From Alistipes communis (GTDB taxonomy: Bacteria > Bacteroidota > Bacteroidia > Bacteroidales > Rikenellaceae): 64,000 bases of DNA. Location of the stretch: contig NZ_AP019735.1 in NCBI RefSeq assembly GCF_006542665.1, positions 1,302,001-1,366,000 on the forward strand, read 5' to 3'. Under the pieces are notes generated by a model that had not been told where the DNA came from, did no database searches, and saw only the letters and a program-made list of their open reading frames with translations. The translations under genes were made by a program, and so were the position numbers. Shown in pieces: positions 26,420-35,668 of this stretch; position 1 is the first letter of the stretch; every line of letters begins with the position of its first letter.

Positions 26420-27304
26420 ATGAAGACGCCCTCAGATTGCATCGGCATCCGGGAGTATCTCCTCCGCCGGGGACTGCAGCCCCACCGCGAAACCGCCACC
26501 CACGGCATGTTTCTCTCGCCGCTGCGCAAGGAGCGCACCCCCAGTTTCAGCGTCCGCTACGACAAGGGGCTCTGGTACGACTTCGGGCTGGGTGAAGGGG
26601 GCACGCTCCTCCAGCTGGTCATGCGCCTCGAAGGGTGCGGCATGGCAGAAGCCATCCGGCGCCTGCGCAAAGGGGCCGCGAACGAAGCCTCCTACCAGCC
26701 CTTGCCGACCGCCTCGCCGCGCAAAGACTCCCCAATGCAGATTCTCGGCGTCGGGGAAATTCGCCACCCGGCATTGATCGGCTATCTGCGCGAACGCGGC
26801 ATCGACCCCACCGTGGCCGGAGCGCTGTGCCGCGAGATACACTACGCCGTCGGCGAGCGGAGCTTCTTCGCCATCGGCTTCCGCAACGATGCCGGAGGCT
26901 GGGAGCTGCGCAGCCCGCAGTTCAAGGGGAGCAGCGCCCCGAAAAACATCACGACCTTCGACCGGCACGGCGACACGGCGCTGCTCTTCGAGGGTTTCTT
27001 CGACCTGCTCTCCTACCTGACACTGCAACATGAGCCGGAGCCGGCCGTCGACACCGCCGTGCTCAACTCCGTGGTGAACCTACCCCGCGCCCTTCCGTTT
27101 CTCGCACGCCACGCGACAATCCACGCCTTCCTCGATAACGACGAGGCGGGACACCTCACCCTCGAACGACTGCGCAACGCCCTGCCCGGTGCGACCGTCA
27201 TCGACCGTGCGGAGAGCTACCGCACCCACAAGGATCTGAATGAATCACTCCGACCCTCTGCAAAGGTTTCCCGCACGCCGCGTCGTCGCGGCCGCAAGTT
27301 GTAA
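26420..27304 (+). CDS. Primase-like toprim protein of mobilizable element
   Basis: 294 residues from the ATG at 26420. The N-terminal part SPLRKERTPSFSVRYDKGLWYDFGLGEGGTLLQLVMRL is the DnaG-type fold after the zinc region; the classic CHC2 zinc ligands are not evident. The toprim part has TALLFEGFFDLLSYLTL (EG motif) and IHAFLDNDEAGHLTLERL (DND), the metal-binding acids of primases. Probably primes complementary strand synthesis of the transferred or excised element. It follows the HTH gene and precedes the candidate oriT. Confidence 0.85.
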   Translation: MKTPSDCIGIREYLLRRGLQPHRETATHGMFLSPLRKERTPSFSVRYDKGLWYDFGLGEGGTLLQLVMRLEGCGMAEAIRRLRKGAANEASYQPLPTASPRKDSPMQILGVGEIRHPALIGYLRERGIDPTVAGALCREIHYAVGERSFFAIGFRNDAGGWELRSPQFKGSSAPKNITTFDRHGDTALLFEGFFDLLSYLTLQHEPEPAVDTAVLNSVVNLPRALPFLARHATIHAFLDNDEAGHLTLERLRNALPGATVIDRAESYRTHKDLNESLRPSAKVSRTPRRRGRKL

Positions 27305-27387
27305 CGTCGCCCGGAATGACGCCGGAACCGTCGCCCACCCATCGGCCGCTTCGCGACCGCGGCTTTTCCCCCGAGGAAAAAGCCATA

Positions 27388-27446
27388 GCCTATTAGGGCT
27401 TTTTCCGACGCATCGGCCCGCCGACGCTGAAAAAGCCCCAATAGGC
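27388..27446. other. Candidate origin of transfer (oriT) upstream of the relaxase
   Basis: Long inverted repeat: the left arm 27388-27405 (GCCTATTAGGGCTTTTTC) pairs with the right arm 27429-27446 with one mismatch, loop 23 bp. A second smaller palindrome (GGCTTTTCC / GGAAAAAGCC, 27361-27383) lies just upstream. The site is in the 245-bp gap directly before the MobV gene, where oriT of MobV-family elements usually lies. The nick site cannot be located by eye. Confidence 0.5.
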
Positions 27447-27549
27447 CAAAGGGTCAAGCCCCTCTGGACACCCCCTGTCGTGCTGCGCACGCCGACCGCC
27501 GAGGCGGTCTCCTCTTCAACCACACAACCCTCCGAAAAACGACCGTACC

Positions 27550-28974
27550 ATGGGATATGCCGTCCTGCATCTTGACAAAGCCCCGGGCAACGAGGCGGCC
27601 ATGACCGCCCACATCGCCCGCACGAAGATACCCACCAACGCCTCGCCCGAACGCACCTGCCTCAACGAGGAGCTCATCGAGTTTCCCGAGGAGGTGGCCG
27701 ACCGCACGGCGGCAATCAACTACCGCCTCGAACACGCCGGCCTTACGCGCAAGATCGGCACGAACCAGGTGCGCGTGATCCGCGTCATGCTGACCGGTTC
27801 GCACGACGCGATGAAGCGCATCGAGGAGGAGGGGCGGCTTCCGGAGTGGTGCGCCGACAACCTCGCCTGGCTGCGCGAGACCTTCGGAGCGGAGAATGTC
27901 GTCTCGGCCGTCGTACACCGCGACGAATCGACCCCGCATATCCACGCCGCCGTGGTGCCCATCGTCAAGGGCGAACGCCGCAAGGCCCGCACCGCCGCAT
28001 CCAAAACACCCGGCAAACGGCACTACCGCCCGAAATCCGCCGCCCGACCGCGTCTCTGCGCCGATGATGTCATGTCGCGCGTCCGGCTCAAGCAGTATCA
28101 GGACAGCTATGCCGCGGCGATGTCCAAATACGGGCTGGAGCGCGGCATCGACGGTTCGGAGGCGCGTCACGTCACCACGCAGGAGTTCTACCGCCAGGCC
28201 ATCGCCCAGCAGCAGGATCTGCAGGAGAACATCGACGCGCTGCTCCGTCTCGAAGAGCAGAAGCGGAAGGCCGTCGAGCAGCTCAAACAACAGGAGCGGC
28301 AGGTGCGCACCGAGTATGAACAGACCGCCACGCTCCAGGCGCAGAAGAGCGCCGAACTGAACCGCACCGAGGCCGAGCTGAAGAGTGTGAAGGGCGAGCT
28401 GAAGGGTGCCAGGTTGAAAAACGCCGCGGCGGAGGTCGGATCGAACATCGTCGAGGGGATCGGGGCGATGATCGGCACCTCGCGTGTCAAGCGGCAGCAG
28501 CAGGAGATCGACCGCCTCAACGCGGAGAACGCCGCCCTGCACGAACAGATCGGGACGCTGAACCGCGCCAACCGCGAGGAGAAGGCCCGGCATGAGCAGG
28601 CCGAACAGCAGCTGCAGGCGAAGCTCGACCGCATCGAACACTGGCTGCCCGACACGCAGACGCTCATCAGCTGGGGCGAATACTGCCGCGACATGGGTCT
28701 CTCGGAGTCGGGCGCCCGCGAGATTATCGCCATGAAACCTCTCTACGTCTCGGGCGAACTCTATACCCGAGAGTATTCGCGCCGCTTCGACGTCTCGAAT
28801 ACCGAGATCCGCCTGCAACGCGACCCAAACGGTCCCGGAGGCTTCCAGCTGCTCATCGACCGCCAGCCCGCACACGCCTGGTTCCGCCAACGGTATGTGG
28901 AGCTCATGACCCGCCTGGGCTACCCCGTCCGCCCCGAACGCCCCGTCATCCGACGACATACCATCAAGCGGTAA
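27550..28974 (+). CDS. MobV-family relaxase (Mob_Pre)
   Basis: 474 residues. The N-terminus MGYAVLHLDKA and the metal-binding motif HRDESTPHIHAAVVPI (HxDExxPHxH, about residues 123-138) define the plasmid recombination/mobilisation MobV family. It nicks oriT and stays bound to the DNA 5' end during conjugative transfer. A long coiled coil (about 215-375) follows, then a C-terminal region with a DMGLSESGAREIIAMKPL helix. No coupling protein or type IV secretion genes are present, so transfer would depend on a helper element. Confidence 0.95.
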   Translation: MGYAVLHLDKAPGNEAAMTAHIARTKIPTNASPERTCLNEELIEFPEEVADRTAAINYRLEHAGLTRKIGTNQVRVIRVMLTGSHDAMKRIEEEGRLPEWCADNLAWLRETFGAENVVSAVVHRDESTPHIHAAVVPIVKGERRKARTAASKTPGKRHYRPKSAARPRLCADDVMSRVRLKQYQDSYAAAMSKYGLERGIDGSEARHVTTQEFYRQAIAQQQDLQENIDALLRLEEQKRKAVEQLKQQERQVRTEYEQTATLQAQKSAELNRTEAELKSVKGELKGARLKNAAAEVGSNIVEGIGAMIGTSRVKRQQQEIDRLNAENAALHEQIGTLNRANREEKARHEQAEQQLQAKLDRIEHWLPDTQTLISWGEYCRDMGLSESGAREIIAMKPLYVSGELYTREYSRRFDVSNTEIRLQRDPNGPGGFQLLIDRQPAHAWFRQRYVELMTRLGYPVRPERPVIRRHTIKR

Positions 28975-29002
28975 CTTCACAGCCATCAAACCATCCGATT
29001 CA

Positions 29003-29042
29003 CAGAATCGAGGGACGAATAAATCCCCTCGATTCTGTTTTT
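29003..29042 (+). terminator. Terminator of the relaxase gene
   Basis: CAGAATCGAGGG (29003-29014) pairs with CCCTCGATTCTG (29026-29037), followed by five T residues. Confidence 0.85.
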
Positions 29043-29058
29043 ATTGAGGTGAAATGAT

Positions 29059-29066
29059 TACTTTTG
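29059..29066 (+). promoter_or_regulatory. -7 promoter box (TACTTTTG) of the restriction-modification gene
   Basis: TACTTTTG lies 24 bp before the ATG at 29091, separated from the relaxase by the terminator, so the enzyme gene has its own promoter. Confidence 0.55.
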
Positions 29067-29090
29067 TTAGAGTATATATAATCTTGCACG

Positions 29091-32000
29091 ATGAGCACAT
29101 TCGCCCAACTTCTGAATAAATTCCGCCAGGACGCCTTTTCCGAGCGCGACAAAGGATACCGTTTCGAACGCCTCATGCAGGCCTATCTGAAAACCACGAC
29201 CTTGTATGCCAACCTCTTCGAGGAGGTGTGGCTCTGGACGGAGTTTCCCTTCCACGACCAGTTCGGCGGCAAGGACACCGGCATCGACCTTGTGGCCCGT
29301 ACCGTCGAGGGCGAGTATTGGGCCATCCAGTGCAAATGCTATGCGGCGAATGCCTTCATCAACAAGCCCGACGTGGATACGTTCCTCTCAACCTCGGGCA
29401 AACGCTTCGAGACCGAATCCGGCATGACGGGATTCGTGCAGCGGCTGTGGATCTCGACGACGAACAAATGGAACTCCACGGCCGAGCAGACCATCCGCAA
29501 TCAGAATCCGCCGGTAACCCGTCTGAACCTTATCGACCTCGAAAACGACGATGTCGACTGGAACAGCCTCGAACAGGGCATCTTCGGCATGGCCTCCCGG
29601 TCCAAACCCTTTGCCATACGGGAGCACCAGCAGCAGGCCATCGACCAGACCCACGCCTATTTCAAGATTGACGAAGCCACCGGCCAACCCGCCCATACGC
29701 GCGGCAAGCTCATCATGGCCTGCGGCACGGGCAAAACCTTCACCTCGCTGCGAATCGCCGAGAACGAAACCGGAGGCCGCGGTCTGGTGCTGTTCCTCGT
29801 ACCCTCGATTGCCCTGTTGGGACAAACCCTGCGGTCGTGGCTGCAACAGGCTCTGGAGCCGATGATGGCCGTCTGCATCTGCTCCGACCCGCAGGTCTCG
29901 AAACAGACCGAAAAGAACGACAACGACACGACAAGTGTCGTCGACCTGGCACTTCCGGCCTCGACCGACGTCCCCTCCATCGTCAAGCAACTGCAACACG
30001 CCCGCCGACACAATGCCGAGGGACTGACCGTCGTCTTCTCGACCTACCAGTCCATCGACGTCATTTCGCGGGCCCAGCAGCAGCTGCTCAAGGAGACCGA
30101 CGACGCCTTCGGCACGTTCGACCTCATCATCTGCGACGAGGCGCACCGCACCACGGGCGTTACGCTCAAGGACGAGACCGAGAGCGCCTTTGTCCGGGTC
30201 CACAACAACGACTTCCTGCGCGCCGTGCGCCGTATCTACATGACCGCCACGCCACGCCTCTATACCGACGAGACGAAGAAACGCGCCGAGGAGAACTCCG
30301 CCGTCCTCTGCTCGATGGACGACCGCTCGATGTACGGCGACGAAATCTACCGCATAGGCTTCGGCGAGGCCGTCAAACAGGAGCTGCTCTCCGACTACAA
30401 GGTCCTCATCCTCGCCGTGGGCGAAAAGGACATTACCCCCACGCTGCAAAAGGCCCTGACCCGCGAGGACGGAACCATCGACGCGGATGACCCCTCGAAA
30501 CTCATCGGCTGCATCAACGCCCTCTCGAAAAAGGTGCTCGGTGCCGACGAGGAGTTCGTCAAGGGCTCCGACCCGCTGCCGATGCGCCGCGCCGTGGCCT
30601 TCTGTTCGAGCATCAAGGCATCCAAGGCAATCGCCAATGCCTTCACCGACTACAAGGACCTCTACATGGAGGATATCCGCGAGGAGGACCGCGCCACGAT
30701 GGTCGATGTCGTTGCCCACCACGTCGACGGCTCGATGTCGGCTACCAAACGCGACGAGGAGCTGATGTGGCTCAAGGAGCAACCCGAAAACGAACGCGAA
30801 TGCCGTATGCTGACCAACGCCCGCTGCCTTTCGGAGGGTGTCGATGTCCCGTCGCTCGACGCCGTGGTCTTCATTTCGCCGAAGAACTCGCAGGTCGATG
30901 TCGTGCAGTCGGTCGGTCGCGTCATGCGCCGCAGCGAGGGCAAGAAATACGGATATATCATCATTCCGGTCGTGGTTCCGGCCGATGCCGAGGGCGACAA
31001 GGTGCTCGAAAACCACCCCAACTTCAAGGTGGTCTGGACCGTGCTGAACGCCTTGCGGGCCCACGACGACCGCTTTAATGCCGAGGTCAACAAGATCGAG
31101 CTGTCGAAAAAGAAGCCCAAAAACATCCTCTTCGGCGGAGTCGGGGCCTCGCGCAAGGACGAAGACCAGCACAGCGACGGCGACAGCAAGCCCCGCGCCG
31201 AGAGTGCCGCCGAGCAGCTCGCCACCCAGCTCTCGATGAGCTTCAACGACCTGCAGAACGTCTTCTACGCCAAGCTGGTGACCAAGGTCGGCACCAAACG
31301 CTACTGGGAACTCTGGGCCAGGGACATCGCCCAGATTGCCGAACAGCACATCGAGCGCATCAAGGCCCTCATCGCCGACAACGGCAAGCACCGCCGGGCC
31401 TTCGACCAGCTCATGCGCGGTCTGCGCCGCAACATCAACCCCGGGCTCTCCGAGCAGGACGCCATCGAGATGCTCTCGCAGCACATCATCTCGCGACCGG
31501 TGTTCGAGGCCCTCTTCGAGAACTACCAGTTTGCCGCCAGCAACCCCATCTCGCGCTCGATGCAGAAGATGCTCGACCTGCTCGACGACGAGACCAAAAC
31601 CGAGGAGGAGCACCAGAAACTCCAGAAGTTCTACGACTATGTCCGCGACACGGTCGGCAATATCCACGAGGCTGAAGGCCGCCAACGCATCATCGTCGAG
31701 CTGTACGACAAGTTCTTCAAGGTGGCCTCGCCCCGCACGGTCGAGAAACTGGGCATCGTCTACACACCGGTCGAGGTGGTCGACTTCATCATCCGCTCGG
31801 TGGGTTACATCCTCCAGCGGGAGTTCGGACGGTCGCTCTCCGACGAGAATGTCCACATCCTCGACCCCTTCACCGGAACGGGCACCTTCATCACGCGCCT
31901 GCTCCAGAGCGGGCTCATCTCGCGCGAGGCGTTGGAGCGCAAATACGGCCGGGAAATCCATGCCAACGAAATCGTACTGATGGCCTACTACATCGCCTCG

Positions 32001-34025
32001 GTCAATATCGAAAATGTCTTCCACGACCTGATGGGCCCCGACAAGGAGTATCACCCCTTCGAAGGCATCTGCCTGACCGACACCTTCCAGCTGGGCGAGG
32101 ACTTGGAAAACGACAACGAGAGCCGCGCAGCATTGGAGGAAGTCTTCCCGCAAAACTCGCAGCGGGTCAAAAAGCAGCGCAAAAAGCCCATCACCGTCAT
32201 CGTCGGCAACCCGCCCTATTCCATCGGGCAAAAGTCAGCCAACGACAATGCACAGAACGAATCTTATCCCACGCTCGAAAGCCGAATTGAACATACCTAT
32301 GTCGCCCAATCGGAAGCCGCCCTCAACAAATCGGCCTACGACAGTTATATCAAGGCTTTCCGCTGGGCTTCGGACCGACTTAACGAAAAGGAGGGCGGTG
32401 TCATCGGCTTTGTCACCAACGGGGCATGGCTCGATGCCAACGGGCTCGACGGCATGCGCAAATGCCTCGAACGCGAATTTTCGGCCATCTATGTCTTCAA
32501 TCTGCGTGGTAATCAGCGCACCAGCGGAGAATTGTCGCGCAAAGAGGGCGGCAAAATCTTCGGTTCGGGCTCCCGTACCCCGATTGCCATTACGATTCTG
32601 GTAAAGAAACCGAAGGCATCCGACGACGCGGCCTGCATCTACTACCACGACATCGGCGACTACCTCTCGCGCGAGGAAAAACTGCGTATCATCCGCAATA
32701 TGGGCGATATCAGCAACCCGCTGATGCAATGGGTCACCATTACCCCCAACGAACATGGCGACTGGCTCAACAAGCGCAGCGAACAGTTCAAACTCTACAC
32801 CCCGCTGGAGCCCGAAAAGAAATTCAAGAAAGGGAATAAATCCTTCTTTGAAGGATATTCATTAGGACCAGTATCTGCTCGCGATAGTTGGGTTTATAAT
32901 TTCTCTTTAGAAAAATTAAAAGTAAATATTTGCAAAACGATCTCTCACTATGAGGAACAGCGAATTTTATTACTAAACAAAAAAATATCAGAACCCGAAC
33001 GTAACCCTTTGTTAGGATCTTGGTCCAGAGACTGGTTAAATCAAATTAAAAAGAATAAAGTTATTGTTGAGAATCCGCAACAATACCGAATATCAGCATA
33101 TCGCCCATTTACTCGAACTAACAATTACTTTGATGATGATTTAAATCAAGAAAGATATCAAATACCAAAAATTTTTCCAACAAAAAATCATAACAATATA
33201 GTAATATGCGTCTCTGGAATAGGTTCTAATAAAGATTTTTCTTCTATTATAACAGATTGTATTCCTGACTACCAATTACAATTCAACGGGCAATGTTTCC
33301 CGCTCTATTGGTATGATGACAGCACGGCGGATATTGCCGACCTCTTCTCGGCCCCGCAGAGCGAGATGGACCGCTACGTCCGCCGCGACGGCGTGACCGA
33401 CTGGATCCTCTCCACGGCCCGCAAGCAGTACGGTAGCCGCGTAACCAAGGAGGACATCTTCTATTATGTCTACGGCATCCTCCACGCCCCGGACTACCGC
33501 ACGACCTTCGCCGCCGACCTCAAGAAGTCGCTGCCCCGACTGCCGCTGGTCGAGTCGCCCGACGACTTCTGGGCCTTCAGCCGTGCCGGCCGCAGCCTGG
33601 CCGAACTCCACCTCGGATACGAGCGTGTGGAGCCCTACGCCGGATGCCGCACCATATACTCGCCGCTGACGAACCGCGGCGACGAGATCAGCTACCTCAT
33701 AGATGATAAGATGCGCTTCGGCAAGTTGGACAGCAAGACGGCCGACAAGCGCATAATCCATTACAATGCGGGCATCACGATTGAGAACATTCCGCTGGAG
33801 GCCTACGACTACGTGGTGAACGGCAAGTCGGCGATCGAGTGGGTGATGGAGCGCTATGCGGTGAAGAAGGACCCGGCGAGTCTCATCACCAACGACCCCA
33901 ACGACTGGTGCCGGGAGCACGACGACCCGAAATACATCTACAACCTGCTGCTGCGCATCATCACCGTCTCGCTCGAAACGATGAAGATCGTCCGCTCACT
34001 CCCGAAACTCAAACTGGAAGAATAA
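29091..34025 (+). CDS. Type ISP single-chain restriction-modification enzyme
   Basis: 1644 residues. Order of domains: Mrr-like nuclease with Asp66 and Gln80-x-Lys82 (GKDTGIDLVA ... AIQCKCYA); SF2 helicase with Walker A ACGTGKT (210-216) and DEAH at 349-352; helicase C lobe with SVGRVMRRSEGKKYG; a helical coupler; N6-adenine methyltransferase with DPFTGTGTF (925-933) and NPPY (1040-1043); and a C-terminal target recognition region. This is the LlaGI/LlaBIII architecture, where one chain methylates its site and, on unmodified DNA, translocates and cleaves. Codons for about residues 1244-1400 (32820-33290) are strikingly AT-rich, within the target recognition region, while both flanks are GC-rich. 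Confidence 0.93.
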   Translation: MSTFAQLLNKFRQDAFSERDKGYRFERLMQAYLKTTTLYANLFEEVWLWTEFPFHDQFGGKDTGIDLVARTVEGEYWAIQCKCYAANAFINKPDVDTFLSTSGKRFETESGMTGFVQRLWISTTNKWNSTAEQTIRNQNPPVTRLNLIDLENDDVDWNSLEQGIFGMASRSKPFAIREHQQQAIDQTHAYFKIDEATGQPAHTRGKLIMACGTGKTFTSLRIAENETGGRGLVLFLVPSIALLGQTLRSWLQQALEPMMAVCICSDPQVSKQTEKNDNDTTSVVDLALPASTDVPSIVKQLQHARRHNAEGLTVVFSTYQSIDVISRAQQQLLKETDDAFGTFDLIICDEAHRTTGVTLKDETESAFVRVHNNDFLRAVRRIYMTATPRLYTDETKKRAEENSAVLCSMDDRSMYGDEIYRIGFGEAVKQELLSDYKVLILAVGEKDITPTLQKALTREDGTIDADDPSKLIGCINALSKKVLGADEEFVKGSDPLPMRRAVAFCSSIKASKAIANAFTDYKDLYMEDIREEDRATMVDVVAHHVDGSMSATKRDEELMWLKEQPENERECRMLTNARCLSEGVDVPSLDAVVFISPKNSQVDVVQSVGRVMRRSEGKKYGYIIIPVVVPADAEGDKVLENHPNFKVVWTVLNALRAHDDRFNAEVNKIELSKKKPKNILFGGVGASRKDEDQHSDGDSKPRAESAAEQLATQLSMSFNDLQNVFYAKLVTKVGTKRYWELWARDIAQIAEQHIERIKALIADNGKHRRAFDQLMRGLRRNINPGLSEQDAIEMLSQHIISRPVFEALFENYQFAASNPISRSMQKMLDLLDDETKTEEEHQKLQKFYDYVRDTVGNIHEAEGRQRIIVELYDKFFKVASPRTVEKLGIVYTPVEVVDFIIRSVGYILQREFGRSLSDENVHILDPFTGTGTFITRLLQSGLISREALERKYGREIHANEIVLMAYYIASVNIENVFHDLMGPDKEYHPFEGICLTDTFQLGEDLENDNESRAALEEVFPQNSQRVKKQRKKPITVIVGNPPYSIGQKSANDNAQNESYPTLESRIEHTYVAQSEAALNKSAYDSYIKAFRWASDRLNEKEGGVIGFVTNGAWLDANGLDGMRKCLEREFSAIYVFNLRGNQRTSGELSRKEGGKIFGSGSRTPIAITILVKKPKASDDAACIYYHDIGDYLSREEKLRIIRNMGDISNPLMQWVTITPNEHGDWLNKRSEQFKLYTPLEPEKKFKKGNKSFFEGYSLGPVSARDSWVYNFSLEKLKVNICKTISHYEEQRILLLNKKISEPERNPLLGSWSRDWLNQIKKNKVIVENPQQYRISAYRPFTRTNNYFDDDLNQERYQIPKIFPTKNHNNIVICVSGIGSNKDFSSIITDCIPDYQLQFNGQCFPLYWYDDSTADIADLFSAPQSEMDRYVRRDGVTDWILSTARKQYGSRVTKEDIFYYVYGILHAPDYRTTFAADLKKSLPRLPLVESPDDFWAFSRAGRSLAELHLGYERVEPYAGCRTIYSPLTNRGDEISYLIDDKMRFGKLDSKTADKRIIHYNAGITIENIPLEAYDYVVNGKSAIEWVMERYAVKKDPASLITNDPNDWCREHDDPKYIYNLLLRIITVSLETMKIVRSLPKLKLEE

Positions 34026-34029
34026 AATT

Positions 34030-35028
34030 ATGGCACACTTTAGAGATATGAAAATATACTACAAAGCCATGCACACTAAGTATGGTGTAGTATTTCTTGT
34101 CGTTTTACTCATATTTATTGTTTTATTTATTTGCTTTTTGATATGTTCACAACACAAATTCGAACAATCACAAAATCAAATAAAAGAGCTTTATGTTGAA
34201 CATATTCAAAAGGCAGATAGCTTATATTTAAATCTGGTCACATATAATAGGAATATAGTTGACGGCATTCAAAATGCAACTGCCAAAACTTTGGCAGACT
34301 CTATGATTAAAGTTACTTTGGCGAATACTCGCAGTTTAACCAGAGCTCAGTCGGATAAACTCAGTATGATTATTAAGACCCATTTTGACGAGGTGGAGTC
34401 AATACATCAGAAATATGATGAACGATTATTAAGAGATTCATTACGATTGAATACGGAGCGAGAACTTCTCAATGGTCAGACCAAAACAATGATAGATTTA
34501 CACCTGAATAAGATAGAACATGAATATAGTAATATCACGATGTGGGCTGCGGTTCTGACAATTATATTTTTGGTATTCAGTTTCTATTCTATATTCAAAA
34601 TGGATGAGTTGATCCAACAAGGCAACGATGGCGTAAAAGAAATACGACAATTAAAAACACAAGGGGAGAAAACCATTGAAGATCTAAACACAAATGGAAA
34701 TAACCTTTTAGAGGATATCAAAATCAAAATTAGAAGATTCATATTCCAGCAACAACGAAGCATGATGAACTCTAATGCTGAATTTGAAAGAACAAAAGAA
34801 AATATAGAGCAGAGATATAATGAATCTATACAAAATCTAAATCAAGCACAAGAACTGTTTAATCAAAGAGGGGGTGAAATTCTTCGGAATTTTGAGATCC
34901 AAATGGAAGATTTACGGAGAAAGAAAGAACAAGAATTTGATAATCAGCGAGGTGAATTCAAAAGGCTGATAGAAGAATTAAATAATATTCTTGATCATTT
35001 GAAATCTCAAACAACCTCTGGAAATTAA
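34030..35028 (+). CDS. Two-helix membrane protein with long C-terminal coiled coil
   Basis: 332 residues, AT-rich. Transmembrane helices near 19-41 (VVFLVVLLIFIVLFICFLIC) and 169-190 (AAVLTIIFLVFSFYSIF) flank a helical region of about 125 residues; a long coiled coil (about 200-325: EIRQLKTQGEKTIEDL ... RRKKEQEFDNQRGEFKRL) follows. The gene begins 4 bp after the Type ISP enzyme, so it is probably co-expressed. I recognise no family. The architecture suits a membrane-anchored sensor or scaffold, and the position next to a restriction system makes a defence accessory role possible (inference). Confidence 0.8.
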   Translation: MAHFRDMKIYYKAMHTKYGVVFLVVLLIFIVLFICFLICSQHKFEQSQNQIKELYVEHIQKADSLYLNLVTYNRNIVDGIQNATAKTLADSMIKVTLANTRSLTRAQSDKLSMIIKTHFDEVESIHQKYDERLLRDSLRLNTERELLNGQTKTMIDLHLNKIEHEYSNITMWAAVLTIIFLVFSFYSIFKMDELIQQGNDGVKEIRQLKTQGEKTIEDLNTNGNNLLEDIKIKIRRFIFQQQRSMMNSNAEFERTKENIEQRYNESIQNLNQAQELFNQRGGEILRNFEIQMEDLRRKKEQEFDNQRGEFKRLIEELNNILDHLKSQTTSGN

Positions 35029-35054
35029 TACACCATGTTAACGGGAGAACAACA

Positions 35055-35525
35055 ATGATAAATACATACTATCAGCTTTCATCTCAAGAATTGATGCTAG
35101 CTAGAAATGATCAATCTCAAATATCCCAAAAAGGATTCGAACTGAGATTAATGGAAATAAATAAACGATTCCCTTCCAATAACGATATTAATTCTTATTT
35201 CAACAATATCCAGGAACAATCTATAAAATTAGATATAAACAGACTCATAAACAGCAGAAACAATCATTTATCCAATGCCATTAACTATGCATTAGACCTT
35301 GCCATAAGTGAAAAAAATGAGGACTCCTATTCTACGGCCTACCTGGCTATTAGTTCAATAAATTCATTCCTTAGAATGTTCAATAATAGTGAAATAAATT
35401 TCATGCCACCTATTTCTATTATGATGAAATTATCACAAGTTAATTTTGAGTTGACGCATAAATCACGAAATACGTTATTAGCAAAAGAAATCGCAGAATT
35501 AAACAAGTTGTGTAAAGGTATATAA
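35055..35525 (+). CDS. Small helical unknown protein
   Basis: 156 residues, AT-rich, soluble and apparently all-helical (QELMLARNDQSQISQKGFELRLMEINKRF ... YSTAYLAISSINSFLRMF). It starts 26 bp after the coiled-coil membrane protein gene in the same direction and ends before a bidirectional terminator, so it closes the restriction-modification operon. No family recognised; it may partner the membrane protein. Confidence 0.7.
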   Translation: MINTYYQLSSQELMLARNDQSQISQKGFELRLMEINKRFPSNNDINSYFNNIQEQSIKLDINRLINSRNNHLSNAINYALDLAISEKNEDSYSTAYLAISSINSFLRMFNNSEINFMPPISIMMKLSQVNFELTHKSRNTLLAKEIAELNKLCKGI

Positions 35526-35615
35526 AACTCATTCCTCGGCGTACTCCTGTAATACTCACCTGTGAATATTACGTCATTAATATTATGTTGAACAAACTGG
35601 TTTTCAAAACAAAAT

Positions 35616-35654
35616 AAATAAGCGCCCAATAATATGATTATCGGGCGCTTATTT
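35616..35654. terminator. Bidirectional terminator between converging operons
   Basis: AAATAAGCGCCC (35616-35627) pairs with GGGCGCTTATTT (35643-35654), with an extra AATAAT/ATTAT inner pairing. A-rich on the left and T-rich on the right. Confidence 0.85.
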
Positions 35655-35668
35655 TTATTCAGCCAGTT

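Noticed and set aside
29388..32231. 947-codon open frame on the minus strand opposite the Type ISP gene
   Set aside because: Antisense shadow without motifs; the + strand encodes all expected nuclease, helicase and methyltransferase motifs.
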